Source: Saccharomycopsis crataegensis (taxonomy: Eukaryota; Ascomycota; Saccharomycetes; Ascoideales; Saccharomycopsidaceae). From it: 64,000 bases of DNA. The notes below the pieces were generated by a model. That model was not told the DNA's origin. It ran no database searches and saw only the letters and a list, made by a program, of their open reading frames with translations. Below are positions 10,843 through 21,392 of this stretch, in pieces (position 1 is the first letter of the stretch; the number at the start of each line of letters is the position of its first letter). Where the stretch lies: contig NW_027043824.1 of assembly GCF_037102585.1 (NCBI RefSeq), forward strand, positions 620,001 to 684,000, given 5' to 3'. The position numbers and the translations under genes were made by a program.

Positions 10843-12879
10843 TCAATTGGAATCATGATAGCTCAAACCTGAATCATATTCAACCAAACTTACCATGGTA
10901 TCAGTCTTCCCGCTCCCATAATTCCCACTGCTTTTTAATACAAACAGTGCAGTACCATTTTGATACTCACTCCATTGGTACTGTTTTTTCCCGGCCAATT
11001 GTCTGGTCCGGTCACTACCTTGATCAACCACCACTGCTATAACTTCAGACGATCCATTATCGGTAGTGGTATCGTTCATGTTGACCACCGTCAAATAGGT
11101 TTTGGAATAACTGTTGGTGGTGCCATCACAAGTAAGTTCATCGACCATCGAGATTTCCGACCGACAAGTGCTGTTGGACCCCGATGCCCGGTACGTTTGA
11201 ACATTGTAGAACTTCACCTGTTGAGAACTCTTGAATTCGTAAGTTTGTGACTCGCCGGTGTAGAGTTCCACTTGAAGGGTCGAATCACAATCCACCGTAG
11301 CTTCGTACCCGACCGTCTGGTCCAAACTGGTGGAATCCGGAGTATTCACAGTGATTTGTTGCGATGCCGGTTGGGAACTGATGGTGTTTACTTGGCCGGT
11401 GATTTGTTTAACATTTGAATCTTCCCAAACCATCAAACTTCCCGAGCAGATCCAATTCTCCAAAGTGGTGGTTTCCTCGTTTGTAGCACCTGCAGTTTGC
11501 TTGCCAGCAATCACTTCGACTTTGATGGTGGAACTGGCGGTCAATTTCGGTAACAAGATACTCAAATCAACTTCCACTGGCTCGACGTCGAACGCACCAA
11601 TCCCTACAGTAGGACTCCATAAACTTGGAGCAATTCCCCCAGTGTATATCACCGGTGGTGGCAGTCTGACACTGATTAGTTCGTTGTCTAAGTAAACTTT
11701 AATTACTCTGACAGGACCAGCACCAAGGAAACCAACAGACGGCCAGGTTTGTGTTGAAGGTGTTAGCATATTCAGGTACCAGAATTCTTCATTACCGTTA
11801 CCACTGATGAAAAGCAGAAGTTTTGCTCGGGTGGTATTTGAGGAGAGTTGAGGAACAGAATAGGTGAAGTTGGAATCAGGAAGGAGCAAGAGAGGTGATC
11901 CGGTGGATGATGATGGTGTAACCATCAGGAAGATTTTCGAAGGAGCGGTAGTGCCAATGGAAAACGAAAAGTTATTGGCGAGTGATGATGATGATGATGA
12001 TGATGATTTCGTGTAATTATTATTAACTACCAATTTATCGGTGACGTTTTCTCCATCGAAGACAAATAAATCGGATTTTACTTCATCTAGTAACGCGTTG
12101 GTTTGTTCTTGATAATCATAGTAATATGCAGTAATTGTGACATTGAACACCCCATTAATCCCTGTGCTGGTATCGATAATATTATCCAATTCGAACTTGA
12201 TGGTCCCTTGAACTTCAAACAATGGCAAATGATCACTAACGTCTTTCACCACCGACCACTCAATTTCCAGCCCGCTGGGTTCGGCAGTAGAAGGTCTCCA
12301 AAGTGGGATATCATTAAGAAACAAATGAGATAATCTATCATATTGGACCCCCAGTGACGTGACGTGAAGCTCAAGGGTCACTCGATTGAACGAATTACTT
12401 GGGGGAGAATACGGGGCGTTGAGAACGTAACCATAAGAATTTGCAAATTCGTGCTCGAAGAGTTGTTGGGATGTCACCGGAGTACCGTACGTTGGAGCAG
12501 GAAGGGCAATTTGGGATACTTCCTTAATGTCATCACTGGTGGTATAAGCGTTCATTCTGGTTAAATTGGCAGTGGAAATTGACGAGACTTTGGGGTGGGA
12601 AACAAGATGTCTTAATCTTGGAACCCTTAGAAATCCAGGGTCGGCCGGTGGATCGAATTGCAGATCTCGCTTATAGTGGACGAATTCTTGCGGCGTTGAT
12701 GCTGAATTGGTGAAGAATTTGAATAGTGAAGAGTAATATAATGCAGTGGTGGTGAGGAATAATATTCCTAGAACCACAGTTCTGATGACATTTCTTCTTT
12801 TCAATGGGGCGGCGGATTCTGACATTCTTTGACACTCAAGCAGGCCCAAAGAATGGTAACTTGATTTTGGGGTTTTCAT
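10843..12879 (-). CDS. PNGase A-type membrane-anchored glycoprotein (paralogue 1)
   Basis: 678 aa from ATG 12879. It has a short cytosolic N-terminus, one membrane segment at ~31-50 (VVLGILFLTTTALYYSSLF), then a large lumenal or extracellular domain with many N-x-S/T sites. Blocks typical of the peptide-N-glycosidase A family (Pfam PNaseA) are visible: SFNRVTLELHVTSLGVQYDRLSHLFLNDIPLWRPSTAEP, GNGNEEFWYLN, GPVRVIKVYLDNEL and VIYTGGIAPSLWSPTVG. Characterised plant and fungal members remove N-glycans from glycopeptides; activity of yeast members is not something I can assert. It is clearly homologous to the divergent gene at 14087. An Asp/Ser tract encoded by a GAT/ATC-type repeat lies near residue 295. 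Type II topology suggests a secretory-pathway location. Confidence 0.85.
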   Translation of the reverse strand: MKTPKSSYHSLGLLECQRMSESAAPLKRRNVIRTVVLGILFLTTTALYYSSLFKFFTNSASTPQEFVHYKRDLQFDPPADPGFLRVPRLRHLVSHPKVSSISTANLTRMNAYTTSDDIKEVSQIALPAPTYGTPVTSQQLFEHEFANSYGYVLNAPYSPPSNSFNRVTLELHVTSLGVQYDRLSHLFLNDIPLWRPSTAEPSGLEIEWSVVKDVSDHLPLFEVQGTIKFELDNIIDTSTGINGVFNVTITAYYYDYQEQTNALLDEVKSDLFVFDGENVTDKLVVNNNYTKSSSSSSSSLANNFSFSIGTTAPSKIFLMVTPSSSTGSPLLLLPDSNFTYSVPQLSSNTTRAKLLLFISGNGNEEFWYLNMLTPSTQTWPSVGFLGAGPVRVIKVYLDNELISVRLPPPVIYTGGIAPSLWSPTVGIGAFDVEPVEVDLSILLPKLTASSTIKVEVIAGKQTAGATNEETTTLENWICSGSLMVWEDSNVKQITGQVNTISSQPASQQITVNTPDSTSLDQTVGYEATVDCDSTLQVELYTGESQTYEFKSSQQVKFYNVQTYRASGSNSTCRSEISMVDELTCDGTTNSYSKTYLTVVNMNDTTTDNGSSEVIAVVVDQGSDRTRQLAGKKQYQWSEYQNGTALFVLKSSGNYGSGKTDTMVSLVEYDSGLSYHDSN

Positions 12880-13516
12880 GTTGAGATTCGTTACTGGTTA
12901 TCCAAACACCAATTCAAGACTCTTCTGAAAAACAAACAAAAACAAAAAAAAAACACACACACACTATGGAATTGGGTTCCTAGATATAATTTTTTTTTTC
13001 ATTTATTGGAAATGGCGAGGTTGATATTGTTATGTGAGCTCGACTTGAAAGACAATGTTTGCAAAACTGAGATGGAGAGCTAATGTAAACAAAAGTGGTA
13101 ACAATGTTAACGAGCTGCGTCACAGATAATCCTTGTATATGATGATAACAATAATAAAAGAAGCTTCTGACGAAACAATCACGAGACATATTCTAGGATT
13201 CTATTATATATATATATATATATATTAATAAATATTCTTTGGGTATTTGTAGGTATCCATTTCAAGGCCTCCAGCTTAGATCTATTTCTGCCGTGGGATT
13301 GATCACCGCATACCATTGATTTTGAACGGCTAAGAGAAGATTCCGGATGACAGCCTCAAAATGGGAAAAACATCATGATAGTATTCGGGGAGTTTGGAAC
13401 CGAGCCCAGCCAGTGTTGCAGGTATCCACATTATTCCTATTTTATGATATAACTATATGATGTTGTAATAATTTGCACCAAACTCCTGGTATTATTGATG
13501 TTTCGCCGCATGTCAA

Positions 13517-13557
<41 letters not shown>

Positions 13558-14086
13558 GGTAACTAGACCATCACAACAGATGTTCTTTATTCATTCCATG
13601 GTGATTTCGAATGGGAGCAATCATTAAGGATAAACTACATGATAGTTATTGTAATAGAGATTGCAATAATCAATCAATCGCTCAAGATATATAGATATAA
13701 TAGACACGCTAATTCCGGATGACTTGGTTGCACCCACCTGGTTGGTGCACATGATAAGGATTTTTTTGTTATTTCACTGCCAAATTAATTTAATTGCTGG
13801 CAGCCCACCTTCTTCTTTTTTTTTTTCCCTCCCAGATGAACCAGAAGTTACTGATTTATCTCCGCAAATACTCTATATTATTAATCAGAATTAACTCCGC
13901 TAGTTGGCGTATTCAACTATAGTTGACAAATCTTTTTTTTTTTTTTTTTTTTTTAGTTCCTTATTAGGCATAATTCGGTGTTCCGGCGCAGATCGCTAGC
14001 TATTATAAAAGGGGGCCAATTTAGCAAGAATTGTTATTTTGCTTGTTTGAACGAACAATATTCACCAAAAAAACAAACAACAAAGA
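12880..14086. other. Shared divergent promoter of the two PNGase A-type genes
   Basis: About 1.2 kb between two genes read outward. It contains a (TA)n run at 13205-13226, a (TTA)13 run at 13518-13557, a GC-rich palindrome at 13729-13749 and a T-tract at 13930-13953. A TATA-like TATTATAAAAG lies at about 14000, 80 bp before the plus-strand start. A 69-codon minus frame at 12980-13189 looks spurious. Confidence 0.55.
13729..13749. promoter_or_regulatory. 21-bp near-perfect palindrome containing TGCACCCA
   Basis: Arms TGCACCCACC and GGTTGGTGCA flank a central T, with one mismatch. TGCACCC is the core recognised by yeast Aft-type iron regulators, but Rap1-like factors bind similar sequence, so the factor is not settled. 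It lies 340 bp upstream of the plus-strand paralogue. Confidence 0.45.
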
Positions 14087-16222
14087 ATGAAGTTGAAGTT
14101 GGAAAATGAATACTTGCCAGTGGCCAATGCTCCTAAATGGCAAACCAACCCTTCCAGTAGAAGTCGGTGCTCCTTGATAAGAAAGTGCATTACTTATCCA
14201 GCCATCCTCATCTTATCAGTGTTATCTGTCTACCAACATGTTTATGGTGAACTACCATTCTCAAGATTCTTTTTGGTGAACCACGATGTGTCCAGCCAAA
14301 TCAATCATTCATTACATCAATTGGATTCTGGGGTGCCATCGGGCTCCACTACCGACGCTGAAGGTCCAGAGTATCATGAAATCTTTGAAGTCTCCGTCCC
14401 GGCTGTGGATTATGGCGTTCCAGTATATTCTGAAGTGGTCTTGGATGATTATAGTTTCGGAAACTCTTGGGGAAAACCTGCTATGGTCGGCTATACCCCT
14501 CCAGAAGATTTGGATTTCAATAGAGTGGTTGTCAATATCAGCACGGTTGTCAGTGGGGTGCAATACGATAGATTGGCACATTTGTACTTGAGTGACGTCC
14601 AAATTTGGAGAACTTCCACTGCAGAACCTGGTGGCAAGTCGGTTATCTCCAACATCACGAAAGACGCTAGTGATTATCTTAGTCTTTTCAAAAAACCTGG
14701 GAAGTTGGTTTATCAATTGGATAACTTGGTCAATAATAAACTCACCGGGATTTTCAACGTCACCATCACTGTTCATTACTACAATTATAATGGTGATGCC
14801 ATGGTGAGTTCTTTGGGCTCATCAATGCTCAAATCATTTGAATCATCTGTGCTTCCATCACAAGCCAATTCTTCATTACTTAATCAAATTAAACTGATTT
14901 ATTCCGTAGTGTATGGTCCACCATCTACGATCACTCCACTTACTGGCAACAACGATGGTACTCCATTGCGCTACTTACCAAATGACGATGTTTCTTATAC
15001 CCTTTCTCCACTTTCCAGAAAAACCATTGCCGCATCAGCTAGGGTTCATGTCAGTGGTAATGCTGCTGAAGAATTCTGGTATTCCAACGTCCTTGATGAA
15101 AATGTCCATAAATTCGAGAGTCATGGCCATCATTTGCTCGGTAAAGGCCCAGTGCGGGTGTTGAAGTTCTATCTCAATGATCAGCTCGTGGCCATTGAGG
15201 CCCCTAAACCGGTGATCTTCACCGGAGGTATTTCTCCTAGTCTTTGGAACCCTGTTGTTGGTACTAATGCGTTCGATTTGGGGGCTATTGATATTAATTT
15301 AACTCCTTATTTGCCATTATTGTGGTCTAAGACTAACAAACTCACGGTGGAAGTGGTTACAGGCACCCAGCACGCCACATTGTCTTTCTTTAGCGATGAT
15401 GATCTGGGAATCACCGTTGAGCCAGAAATCACTCCTGGCAACAACTGGATAGTTTCTGCTGCGTTATTTGGTTGGGAAAACCCTGATATCACTTTTGCTT
15501 CGGGGTTGGTTCCTAACGCTACTGTAGTGAGCAAGAAGGAATTTGCCATGAACTTGGGGAGATTCAAACCATCGCAGGCTAATCAAATCATTAGCTACTC
15601 TGAGTCGGTGTACGGGGTGGGGATTTTACAACTTGCCACTTCACAATCGCCCAAACCTATTGAATTTGGATTGAACTCCAGTGCTAGTGTGAAATTCAGC
15701 AACGTGCAAAACTACAAGAAGTTTGCGGATGTGGAATCTACGGTGAGCACCATTAAAAACAACAAAAAATTCAGTTTGCTCGATCCTTCAACCAATTTCA
15801 CTACCTCGCTTGCCACCGTGGGGAAAAAAGTGAGTTATGTTTCGGTGTTCAACTTGGAGATCACTATGGGTCCAACCATCAGTTACGATGTGAGTCTAGT
15901 CCAAGTTGAAGAGTCCAAGGTCAAGGCGAACGGCAATAATTTGTATAATGTTGGGAAATCTCAAAATGGTTCGAGCTTGTTTTTCTTAGACCCAAAGGGA
16001 AACCATGGTACCGGGAAGTTGGAAACCAAAATCAAGGCTAAGATTCCAGGAGCTGCTGATTATCACAGAAAAGTTGTTGCCGAAAATGGCACGATTGTGG
16101 AGGATGAAGTCTTGGAGTTTGAAGAAGTTGATGCCAAGAACTGGGAAGATGATGAGCATATAATCGAGATTGAGAGATTAACTGAGGCCTTGATGGAGAT
16201 TGAAGAAGCTCAATTACTTTGA
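14087..16222 (+). CDS. PNGase A-type membrane-anchored glycoprotein (paralogue 2)
   Basis: 711 aa from ATG 14087 (AAAGAATGAAG context). One membrane segment at ~35-53 (ITYPAILILSVLSVYQHVYG) follows a basic cytosolic tail, giving type II topology; the large distal domain has many N-glycosylation sites. It shares with paralogue 1 the family blocks FNRVVVNISTVVSGVQYDRLAHLYLSDVQIWRTSTAEPGG, GNAAEEFWYSNVL, GPVRVLKFYLNDQL and VIFTGGISPSLWNPVVG. A C-terminal acidic extension (ENGTIVEDEVLEFEEVDAKNWEDDEH) is absent from paralogue 1. Family role as for paralogue 1: N-glycan release from glycopeptides in characterised members. The head-to-head arrangement implies an inverted duplication, and the low overall identity suggests it is old. 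Confidence 0.85.
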   Translation: MKLKLENEYLPVANAPKWQTNPSSRSRCSLIRKCITYPAILILSVLSVYQHVYGELPFSRFFLVNHDVSSQINHSLHQLDSGVPSGSTTDAEGPEYHEIFEVSVPAVDYGVPVYSEVVLDDYSFGNSWGKPAMVGYTPPEDLDFNRVVVNISTVVSGVQYDRLAHLYLSDVQIWRTSTAEPGGKSVISNITKDASDYLSLFKKPGKLVYQLDNLVNNKLTGIFNVTITVHYYNYNGDAMVSSLGSSMLKSFESSVLPSQANSSLLNQIKLIYSVVYGPPSTITPLTGNNDGTPLRYLPNDDVSYTLSPLSRKTIAASARVHVSGNAAEEFWYSNVLDENVHKFESHGHHLLGKGPVRVLKFYLNDQLVAIEAPKPVIFTGGISPSLWNPVVGTNAFDLGAIDINLTPYLPLLWSKTNKLTVEVVTGTQHATLSFFSDDDLGITVEPEITPGNNWIVSAALFGWENPDITFASGLVPNATVVSKKEFAMNLGRFKPSQANQIISYSESVYGVGILQLATSQSPKPIEFGLNSSASVKFSNVQNYKKFADVESTVSTIKNNKKFSLLDPSTNFTTSLATVGKKVSYVSVFNLEITMGPTISYDVSLVQVEESKVKANGNNLYNVGKSQNGSSLFFLDPKGNHGTGKLETKIKAKIPGAADYHRKVVAENGTIVEDEVLEFEEVDAKNWEDDEHIIEIERLTEALMEIEEAQLL

Positions 16223-16604
16223 TGTTTAGTTTGTTAAGTTCTTGGTGGGTTGTATGTGATCTTTTTTAGGTTATTTTATCTTATTTTATTTTGTTTTTAT
16301 TTTGTTTTTATTTTGTTTTTATTTTATTTTATTTTATTTTATTTTATTTTATTTTTTATTTCAGGTGTTTTTGGTGTCAGAATCTATGATTATGGGGTTG
16401 AGAATGGTTGTAGATTTTAAAGACATTGGGAAATAATAGGTATACCAAGTGTCACACGTGCGAGCAGTTTATGAGTAATTGCCACATATATATACATAGA
16501 GAGAGAGAGAAGCATTTGACAGGTGCGAGTGAAACGGAATGGAACACTGCAAATCACAGCAATATTACAATCACAATGTGGTGATGTAAGAGCTGTTCAA
16601 CTTT

Positions 16605-16611
16605 TGAGTCA
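16605..16611. promoter_or_regulatory. Gcn4-type site TGAGTCA (distal)
   Basis: Exact match to the Gcn4 consensus TGASTCA, 440 bp upstream of ARG3. A weaker TGACTC half-site follows at 16643. Confidence 0.6.
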
Positions 16612-16920
16612 CTGCCATCGGTAAACAGCGCTTTTTTGTCGCTGACTCTGACTGACGGTAATTAGTCACATTGATCACCGATTCATGTTGAAAAATTTTA
16701 ATGCGTAAGAGTCATAGGACAACAACACAGCCAGCAACTGGTGAGAATAAGGGAGATAGCTTGTGGTAGTCGATGATAAAATGACTATGGGAACCAGCCG
16801 ATAATCACCACCGTGATGTAAGATATTCTGCGAAAGTCCCTGCCGTTGCTAATGATGTTAATATTCGGGGTTTAACCATCTAGATGATAATTAATTAATT
16901 GATATACGTGCTGCTGCCGA

Positions 16921-16927
16921 TGAGTCA
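16921..16927. promoter_or_regulatory. Gcn4-type site TGAGTCA (proximal)
   Basis: Exact TGAGTCA, 124 bp upstream of the ARG3 start, the usual distance for general amino-acid control of arginine genes in yeasts. Confidence 0.7.
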
Positions 16928-17050
16928 ACACGGACTTTTTTACACTTTTTGTATTAACTCGTTATTGCAGAAAAATATATCATAAATACCAGGGGTTTTG
17001 GCCTGTCTTTTTTTTCACTCCCATTTGTTCCTTTCAATTGCTTTCCTATA

Positions 17051-18055
17051 ATGTCATCTACTTTTATCAGAATGCTCTCGAATACCTCCGCTAAACCAAT
17101 TCGTCACTTGGTGTCGATCTCCGAACTCTCACATACCGAACTTCACTCGCTAGTGAATCGTGCTGCCCATTATAAGAGCCTCGTCAAATCAAATACTCTT
17201 CCCCCAGATAATCTTGCTGATGCCTTGAAGACCCAGACCGTCGGGCTTCTTTTCAGCAAACGTTCGACCAGAACCCGTATTTCCTCCGAAGCTGCTGTCA
17301 ACTACTTTGGCGGCCACCCACTCTTTTTGGGGTCCCAAGATATTCAGCTAGGAGTCAATGAGTCGTTTTACGATTCGATCAAGGTGATTTCCTCCATGAC
17401 CGGGGCGATCTTTGCCAGAGTCAACTCCCACGACGAAATCCAACAGCTCGTCAAGCACAGCAGTGTCCCAGTGATCAACAGTTTATGTGACACGTATCAC
17501 CCACTTCAAGCGATCTGTGACATGTTGACCATCAAGGAACAATTCAACGGGGATGTCAAAGGTAAGAAATTGACCTGGGTAGGCGATGCCAACAATGTCA
17601 TCAATGATTTGGCAGTGGCCGCCGCACAATTTGGCATGAACGTTTCCGTGGCCATTCCTCAAGGATACAAATTCGACGAACAAGTCGCTGCCGTCGCCAC
17701 CAAAGTGGCTTCTGAACAAGGTTGTAAGTTTGAAGTGGTCCATGACCCACTCGTTGCCGTAAAAGACGCCAATATCGTGGTCACCGATACTTTTGTCTCT
17801 ATGGGTGAAGAAAGCCAAACTAAGCAAAAACTCGAAACTTTCAAGGGATTCCAGGTTTCCAAGGAATTGATTGAACAAGGTCAGGTCGCTAAGGACTGGA
17901 GATTCATGCATTGTTTACCACGTCACGAATACGAAGTCAGTGATGAAATCTTTTATGGAGAAAACTCGGTGGTGTTTGAAGAAGCTGAAAACAGATTGTA
18001 CGCAGCCATTGCCGTGCTCGAAGCCTTGGTCGTCAATAAGGGTAAGTTCCTTTGA
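17051..18055 (+). CDS. ARG3: Ornithine carbamoyltransferase
   Basis: 334 aa. The enzyme joins carbamoyl phosphate and ornithine to give citrulline in arginine synthesis. The STRTR carbamoyl-phosphate motif is at 72-76, the CDTYHPLQA block is in the middle, the SMGEE ornithine-loop motif is present in TDTFVSMGEE, and the HCLPRH motif with its reactive Cys lies in FMHCLPRHEYEVSDE. Length matches fungal enzymes. The first ~15 residues (MSSTFIRMLSNTSAKPIRH) are basic and Ser/Thr-rich, suggesting a mitochondrial presequence; the S. cerevisiae enzyme is cytosolic, while those of many other fungi are mitochondrial. Two TGAGTCA sites upstream point to Gcn4 control. The gene is convergent with the SUN-family gene downstream. 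Confidence 0.97.
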   Translation: MSSTFIRMLSNTSAKPIRHLVSISELSHTELHSLVNRAAHYKSLVKSNTLPPDNLADALKTQTVGLLFSKRSTRTRISSEAAVNYFGGHPLFLGSQDIQLGVNESFYDSIKVISSMTGAIFARVNSHDEIQQLVKHSSVPVINSLCDTYHPLQAICDMLTIKEQFNGDVKGKKLTWVGDANNVINDLAVAAAQFGMNVSVAIPQGYKFDEQVAAVATKVASEQGCKFEVVHDPLVAVKDANIVVTDTFVSMGEESQTKQKLETFKGFQVSKELIEQGQVAKDWRFMHCLPRHEYEVSDEIFYGENSVVFEEAENRLYAAIAVLEALVVNKGKFL

Positions 18056-18545
18056 TATTGATGATATTAATGTATTTTTAGTTGTGAATAATATACTATG
18101 AATTATTACTTTTTTTGATTCATTGATTTTTGTTTTCCAGAAATAACGGGACTCTTGGTTTTTTTTTTTTTTTTTTTTTTGTTTTTATACAATAATAATA
18201 TTGCTTTCAATTCTTTTCTGAATATAGTCTTTGTAGTTTTTTTTTTTTTAACCATTACAGATAAATGGAAGGGAGGATCACATTAATTAATAAAAGATAT
18301 AGTCCACATTAGATACCCACGATTTCGAATCATTTCCTGATTGCTTTTTTTTTTCCCCCTCTACAATTTTAGTTCAAGTATACCGTTTATTTCAAATTGG
18401 TATTTATTTATTTATATATGTGTAATATATATATATATATATATATATCAGGTTTAACAATTCTAAGAGTACTGTATCTAAAATCAAAGTAATAAAGTGA
18501 TAAAAATATGGAAAAATCCCGGTGAACCAGCACAAGGCCCATCAA
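18056..18545. other. Convergent intergenic region (ARG3 / SUN gene)
   Basis: AT-rich 3' flanks of two converging genes: several long T runs (18159-18180, 18237-18250), a (TA)n microsatellite at 18424-18448, no gene. The T-rich runs may help transcript termination. Confidence 0.6.
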
Positions 18546-19913
18546 CTAACTTGCAGTGCCAACAGCAGAGAACACAAAGTTAGCAGTACCACCAGTAATA
18601 GCAGCAGTACAACCATCACTCTTGCTACCTGGACCTCCACTATACACCCCATTCTTATACCAACAATCTCCGGAAATGGTTGCGCCATCTTCTGCTTCAA
18701 TCACAAGATCATAATTTGGTGCTTTTTCATTATTTGGGTTTGGAATGATACTCAACCAGGTCTTATTTTCGGTATACCCTGCCCCTAAGACCACCGGAGC
18801 CCAATTACCAATCGTACTACTGGCATTCCCCCAAACACACCCTTCGACAACATCCACCCCAGCATCATTAACGTAATATTGGGCAGAAGTTTTACCACCG
18901 TTCCAAGTGTAATATCCTGCTTCAATGACCACACTCATTGGTTTTTTGGAATTTGGCATCAACCTCGTTGGAATGTTCATGTTTTCCGAGCCAGGATAAT
19001 CGGTTCTACACAAAGAAACGACTTTATCGAGTTTGGATACCGCGTAACTCAGGTTTTCCCCCCATTCGCACAAATAATCGCTGGCGGTGTTGGTTCTGTA
19101 CAAATACCCATTCTTGCATAACAATCCTCCACGACTCTCCAAGTCCCCTGGTTGGGCTGCTGGCCATTGAGTCTTGGACATTCCTGCCTGACAAGCATAA
19201 GAGCAGTATAATCCATCGGTACACACCCCAGAAGTAGAACCACCTTCCGTGGATTGTTGGATCGAAGTCCACCCACCGTAACCAATCCAAGGAATACTAA
19301 TCACCCCTTGCCCTGCTGGGAAACTGGAACATTTGATGGTACCATCGACGAATTTCTCAGTTGGATTGACAAAGTCTTTAAGATCCCCATTCACCGATTC
19401 AATATCGAACCCGTCCATGAGAACCGAAGCGGATAATGCAGTGGCTTCGGCCGGAGATAAAGACGCAGTGACGCTAGAGGCGATTTTCGATGATTGTTTT
19501 GGAGAGATGGAAAACAATGAGTTAGTTCCCGTGGCCGCGGCGGTGGTATGAGCAGCAGAGGTTGCTGATGTTGACTTTTCAGAAACTACCTTGTTTTCAT
19601 TAGCAGTAGCAAAAGTTTTGGTTGTTGTTGTTGAAGACGATGAAGTTGCAGGTTGATCAGTAACATACACGGTGGTATCCACGGTAGCTTGGACTTCTTC
19701 GATGGAAGTAGAACGATAAGTTTCAGTGACAGTGACAATCACTTGACTTGAAGCAGCAGTACCACGAATAACGGTTGAAAGAGTACTACCGATAGGCATA
19801 ATGGCACCGTTGGATGCAGTACGCTGGCCAACAAGTACTGGAAGTACTGGGACTGCGAGGACTGCGGGGACAGTTAATAAACAAGCGAGCGAGTGAATTG
19901 AAAGTGATCTCAT
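18546..19913 (-). CDS. SUN-family secreted cell-wall protein (SUN4/SIM1/UTH1 type), paralogue A
   Basis: 455 aa from ATG 19913 with a signal peptide (~1-20), a Thr/Ser/Ala-rich linker (50-175) and a C-terminal SUN domain (~177-455). Family signatures include DGTIKCSSFPAGQGVISIPWIGYGGW, the Cys pattern [51 protein letters not shown] and [27 protein letters not shown]. These fungal proteins (unrelated to nuclear-envelope SUN proteins) sit in the wall and act in septum separation and wall morphogenesis, with reported beta-glucan binding or cleavage. A tandem relative lies at 21393. An Ace2/Swi5-type site lies ~300 bp upstream, which would fit late-mitotic expression. Confidence 0.93.
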   Translation of the reverse strand: MRSLSIHSLACLLTVPAVLAVPVLPVLVGQRTASNGAIMPIGSTLSTVIRGTAASSQVIVTVTETYRSTSIEEVQATVDTTVYVTDQPATSSSSTTTTKTFATANENKVVSEKSTSATSAAHTTAAATGTNSLFSISPKQSSKIASSVTASLSPAEATALSASVLMDGFDIESVNGDLKDFVNPTEKFVDGTIKCSSFPAGQGVISIPWIGYGGWTSIQQSTEGGSTSGVCTDGLYCSYACQAGMSKTQWPAAQPGDLESRGGLLCKNGYLYRTNTASDYLCEWGENLSYAVSKLDKVVSLCRTDYPGSENMNIPTRLMPNSKKPMSVVIEAGYYTWNGGKTSAQYYVNDAGVDVVEGCVWGNASSTIGNWAPVVLGAGYTENKTWLSIIPNPNNEKAPNYDLVIEAEDGATISGDCWYKNGVYSGGPGSKSDGCTAAITGGTANFVFSAVGTAS

Positions 19914-20772
19914 AATTTTCAGTGATTTTGATTCTTCTGGTTATTTTGGTGATTTTGGTTATTTTGGTTATTTTGGTTTAAATGATTGTCGATGTTGCAG
20001 TTTGGAGCAGTGTTCTTTCTTAAAGGAGAGACTAAAGTTGGATGTTGAAAACACTGAAAATACCGATTACTGAGTTCTTGTGGTGCTGTGCTGACTGGCC
20101 AAAAATAGATAAATCTTGATCATACTTTTGAAAGATTTCCCAAAGTTTATATATTTGATGGTTGGGATTCCTGCATTACCGCTTTCTAGTGCTCAATGTC
20201 AAAAATCATCACTGCTGGCTGGGTGTACAAATCAACCCATAAATGGTGATTTTGGATTATTCCGGTGACTGGTAACTCACATTAGCATTATTGTTCTTTC
20301 AGGAACGTGAAAAAAGAAAAGAAAAGAAACAAAAAAAAAAAAAAAAAAAGATAAAAAGAAATTGATTTAAGTTGAAATTTATGCTTGATATATAATCTGC
20401 GCCGCATGCATGGTGGGTGGTGTATTGGGATCTCAAGTTGATGATCGATCTTATTCTTTTTTTTTGTTTTTCTTTCTTATGATTCTCGGAAGACACTCCA
20501 TTCTATTATCAAAAATCAAATTCTATTAATAAGAAGATATGGTGGACCCCTGAATATTCACATCGATAGCCCTCCCTCCCTCCCTGGTAATAGCCCCTGG
20601 TAATTGAGATGGGGCAATTGAAGGGTCTTACCGTAGAATCGCAGCGCGCATAAACTGGCACTAATGAGCATTCGTGATATTTTTTATTTCTAGCAAGAGA
20701 ACCAACAATATGGAACAATATTGATCAGATATTTTGTGATTGGGGTTGATAATTAGTTTTTCAGTAGTACCA

Positions 20773-20807
<35 letters not shown>

Positions 20808-21392
20808 GTTATGTTCCAAACGTTTAATGCCACAAACAGTAGAATAGAACCTTGAACTTCTTTCTTTTTCTTTAGGATGACTTTCATAGTTAATTTCATT
20901 AGACTGTTCTATTTTTGATAAGAATCAGCCCCATGCCAAGATGATTAGCCAATTTTTTACTAGCTCAAAATATTTAGCAAAAGATTTGTTTCGTTCAGGA
21001 GCCATAAATCTCCTTTTTCTGCTTAATAATATACTGATATCTTCTTAAACTTTCAATCTAATGATGCTACTGATTTGAAGAACTTGCCAAAATTCAAAAT
21101 TCAATATGTCTTTAGGATCATTCAGCTTACTAAACATAATTTTTTTTTTTTTTTTAAAAAAAATAATATATATTGTTTATAAAGTAATCTATTAAAGTTA
21201 AGATAATCTATGTGTATAGCAAAATTTGATCAAAAAAACAAAAACAAAAAAAACAAAAAAAAAATAAAGAACTGAACTTAGAACCAGTCTAAGAAATATT
21301 GGCAAAAACAAAAGGTAAAAAGAATGATATGATTTCTGCAAGTTAGAGAGAAATAAATTGCAACTGTTTGGATAAAACAAGCAAGTGTTCAT
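19914..21392. other. Intergenic between tandem SUN genes
   Basis: About 1.5 kb with no convincing gene. Contents: degenerate TTTTGGTTA repeats just upstream of paralogue A (19940-19980), TATATATTTG near 20146, an Ace2-type site (20213-20220), A and T runs, CTCCCTCCCTCCCT at ~20571-20585, and a (TTA)11 tract (20773-20806). Confidence 0.55.
20213..20220 (-). promoter_or_regulatory. Ace2/Swi5-type site AGCCAGCA
   Basis: Read on the gene strand it matches RRCCAGCR, 300 bp upstream of SUN paralogue A and 67 bp beyond a TATATA element. Ace2 controls daughter-cell separation genes in yeasts. Confidence 0.4.

Larger units (their letters stand above)
16223..17050. other. Intergenic: ARG3 promoter region
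   Basis: No gene seen. The left part is a degenerate ATTTT/GTTTTT repeat (16271-16362); the right part carries two Gcn4-type sites (listed), a CACGTG at 16455-16460, and ends with an AT-rich stretch (AATATATCATAAATACC) about 75 bp before the ARG3 start. Confidence 0.6.
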
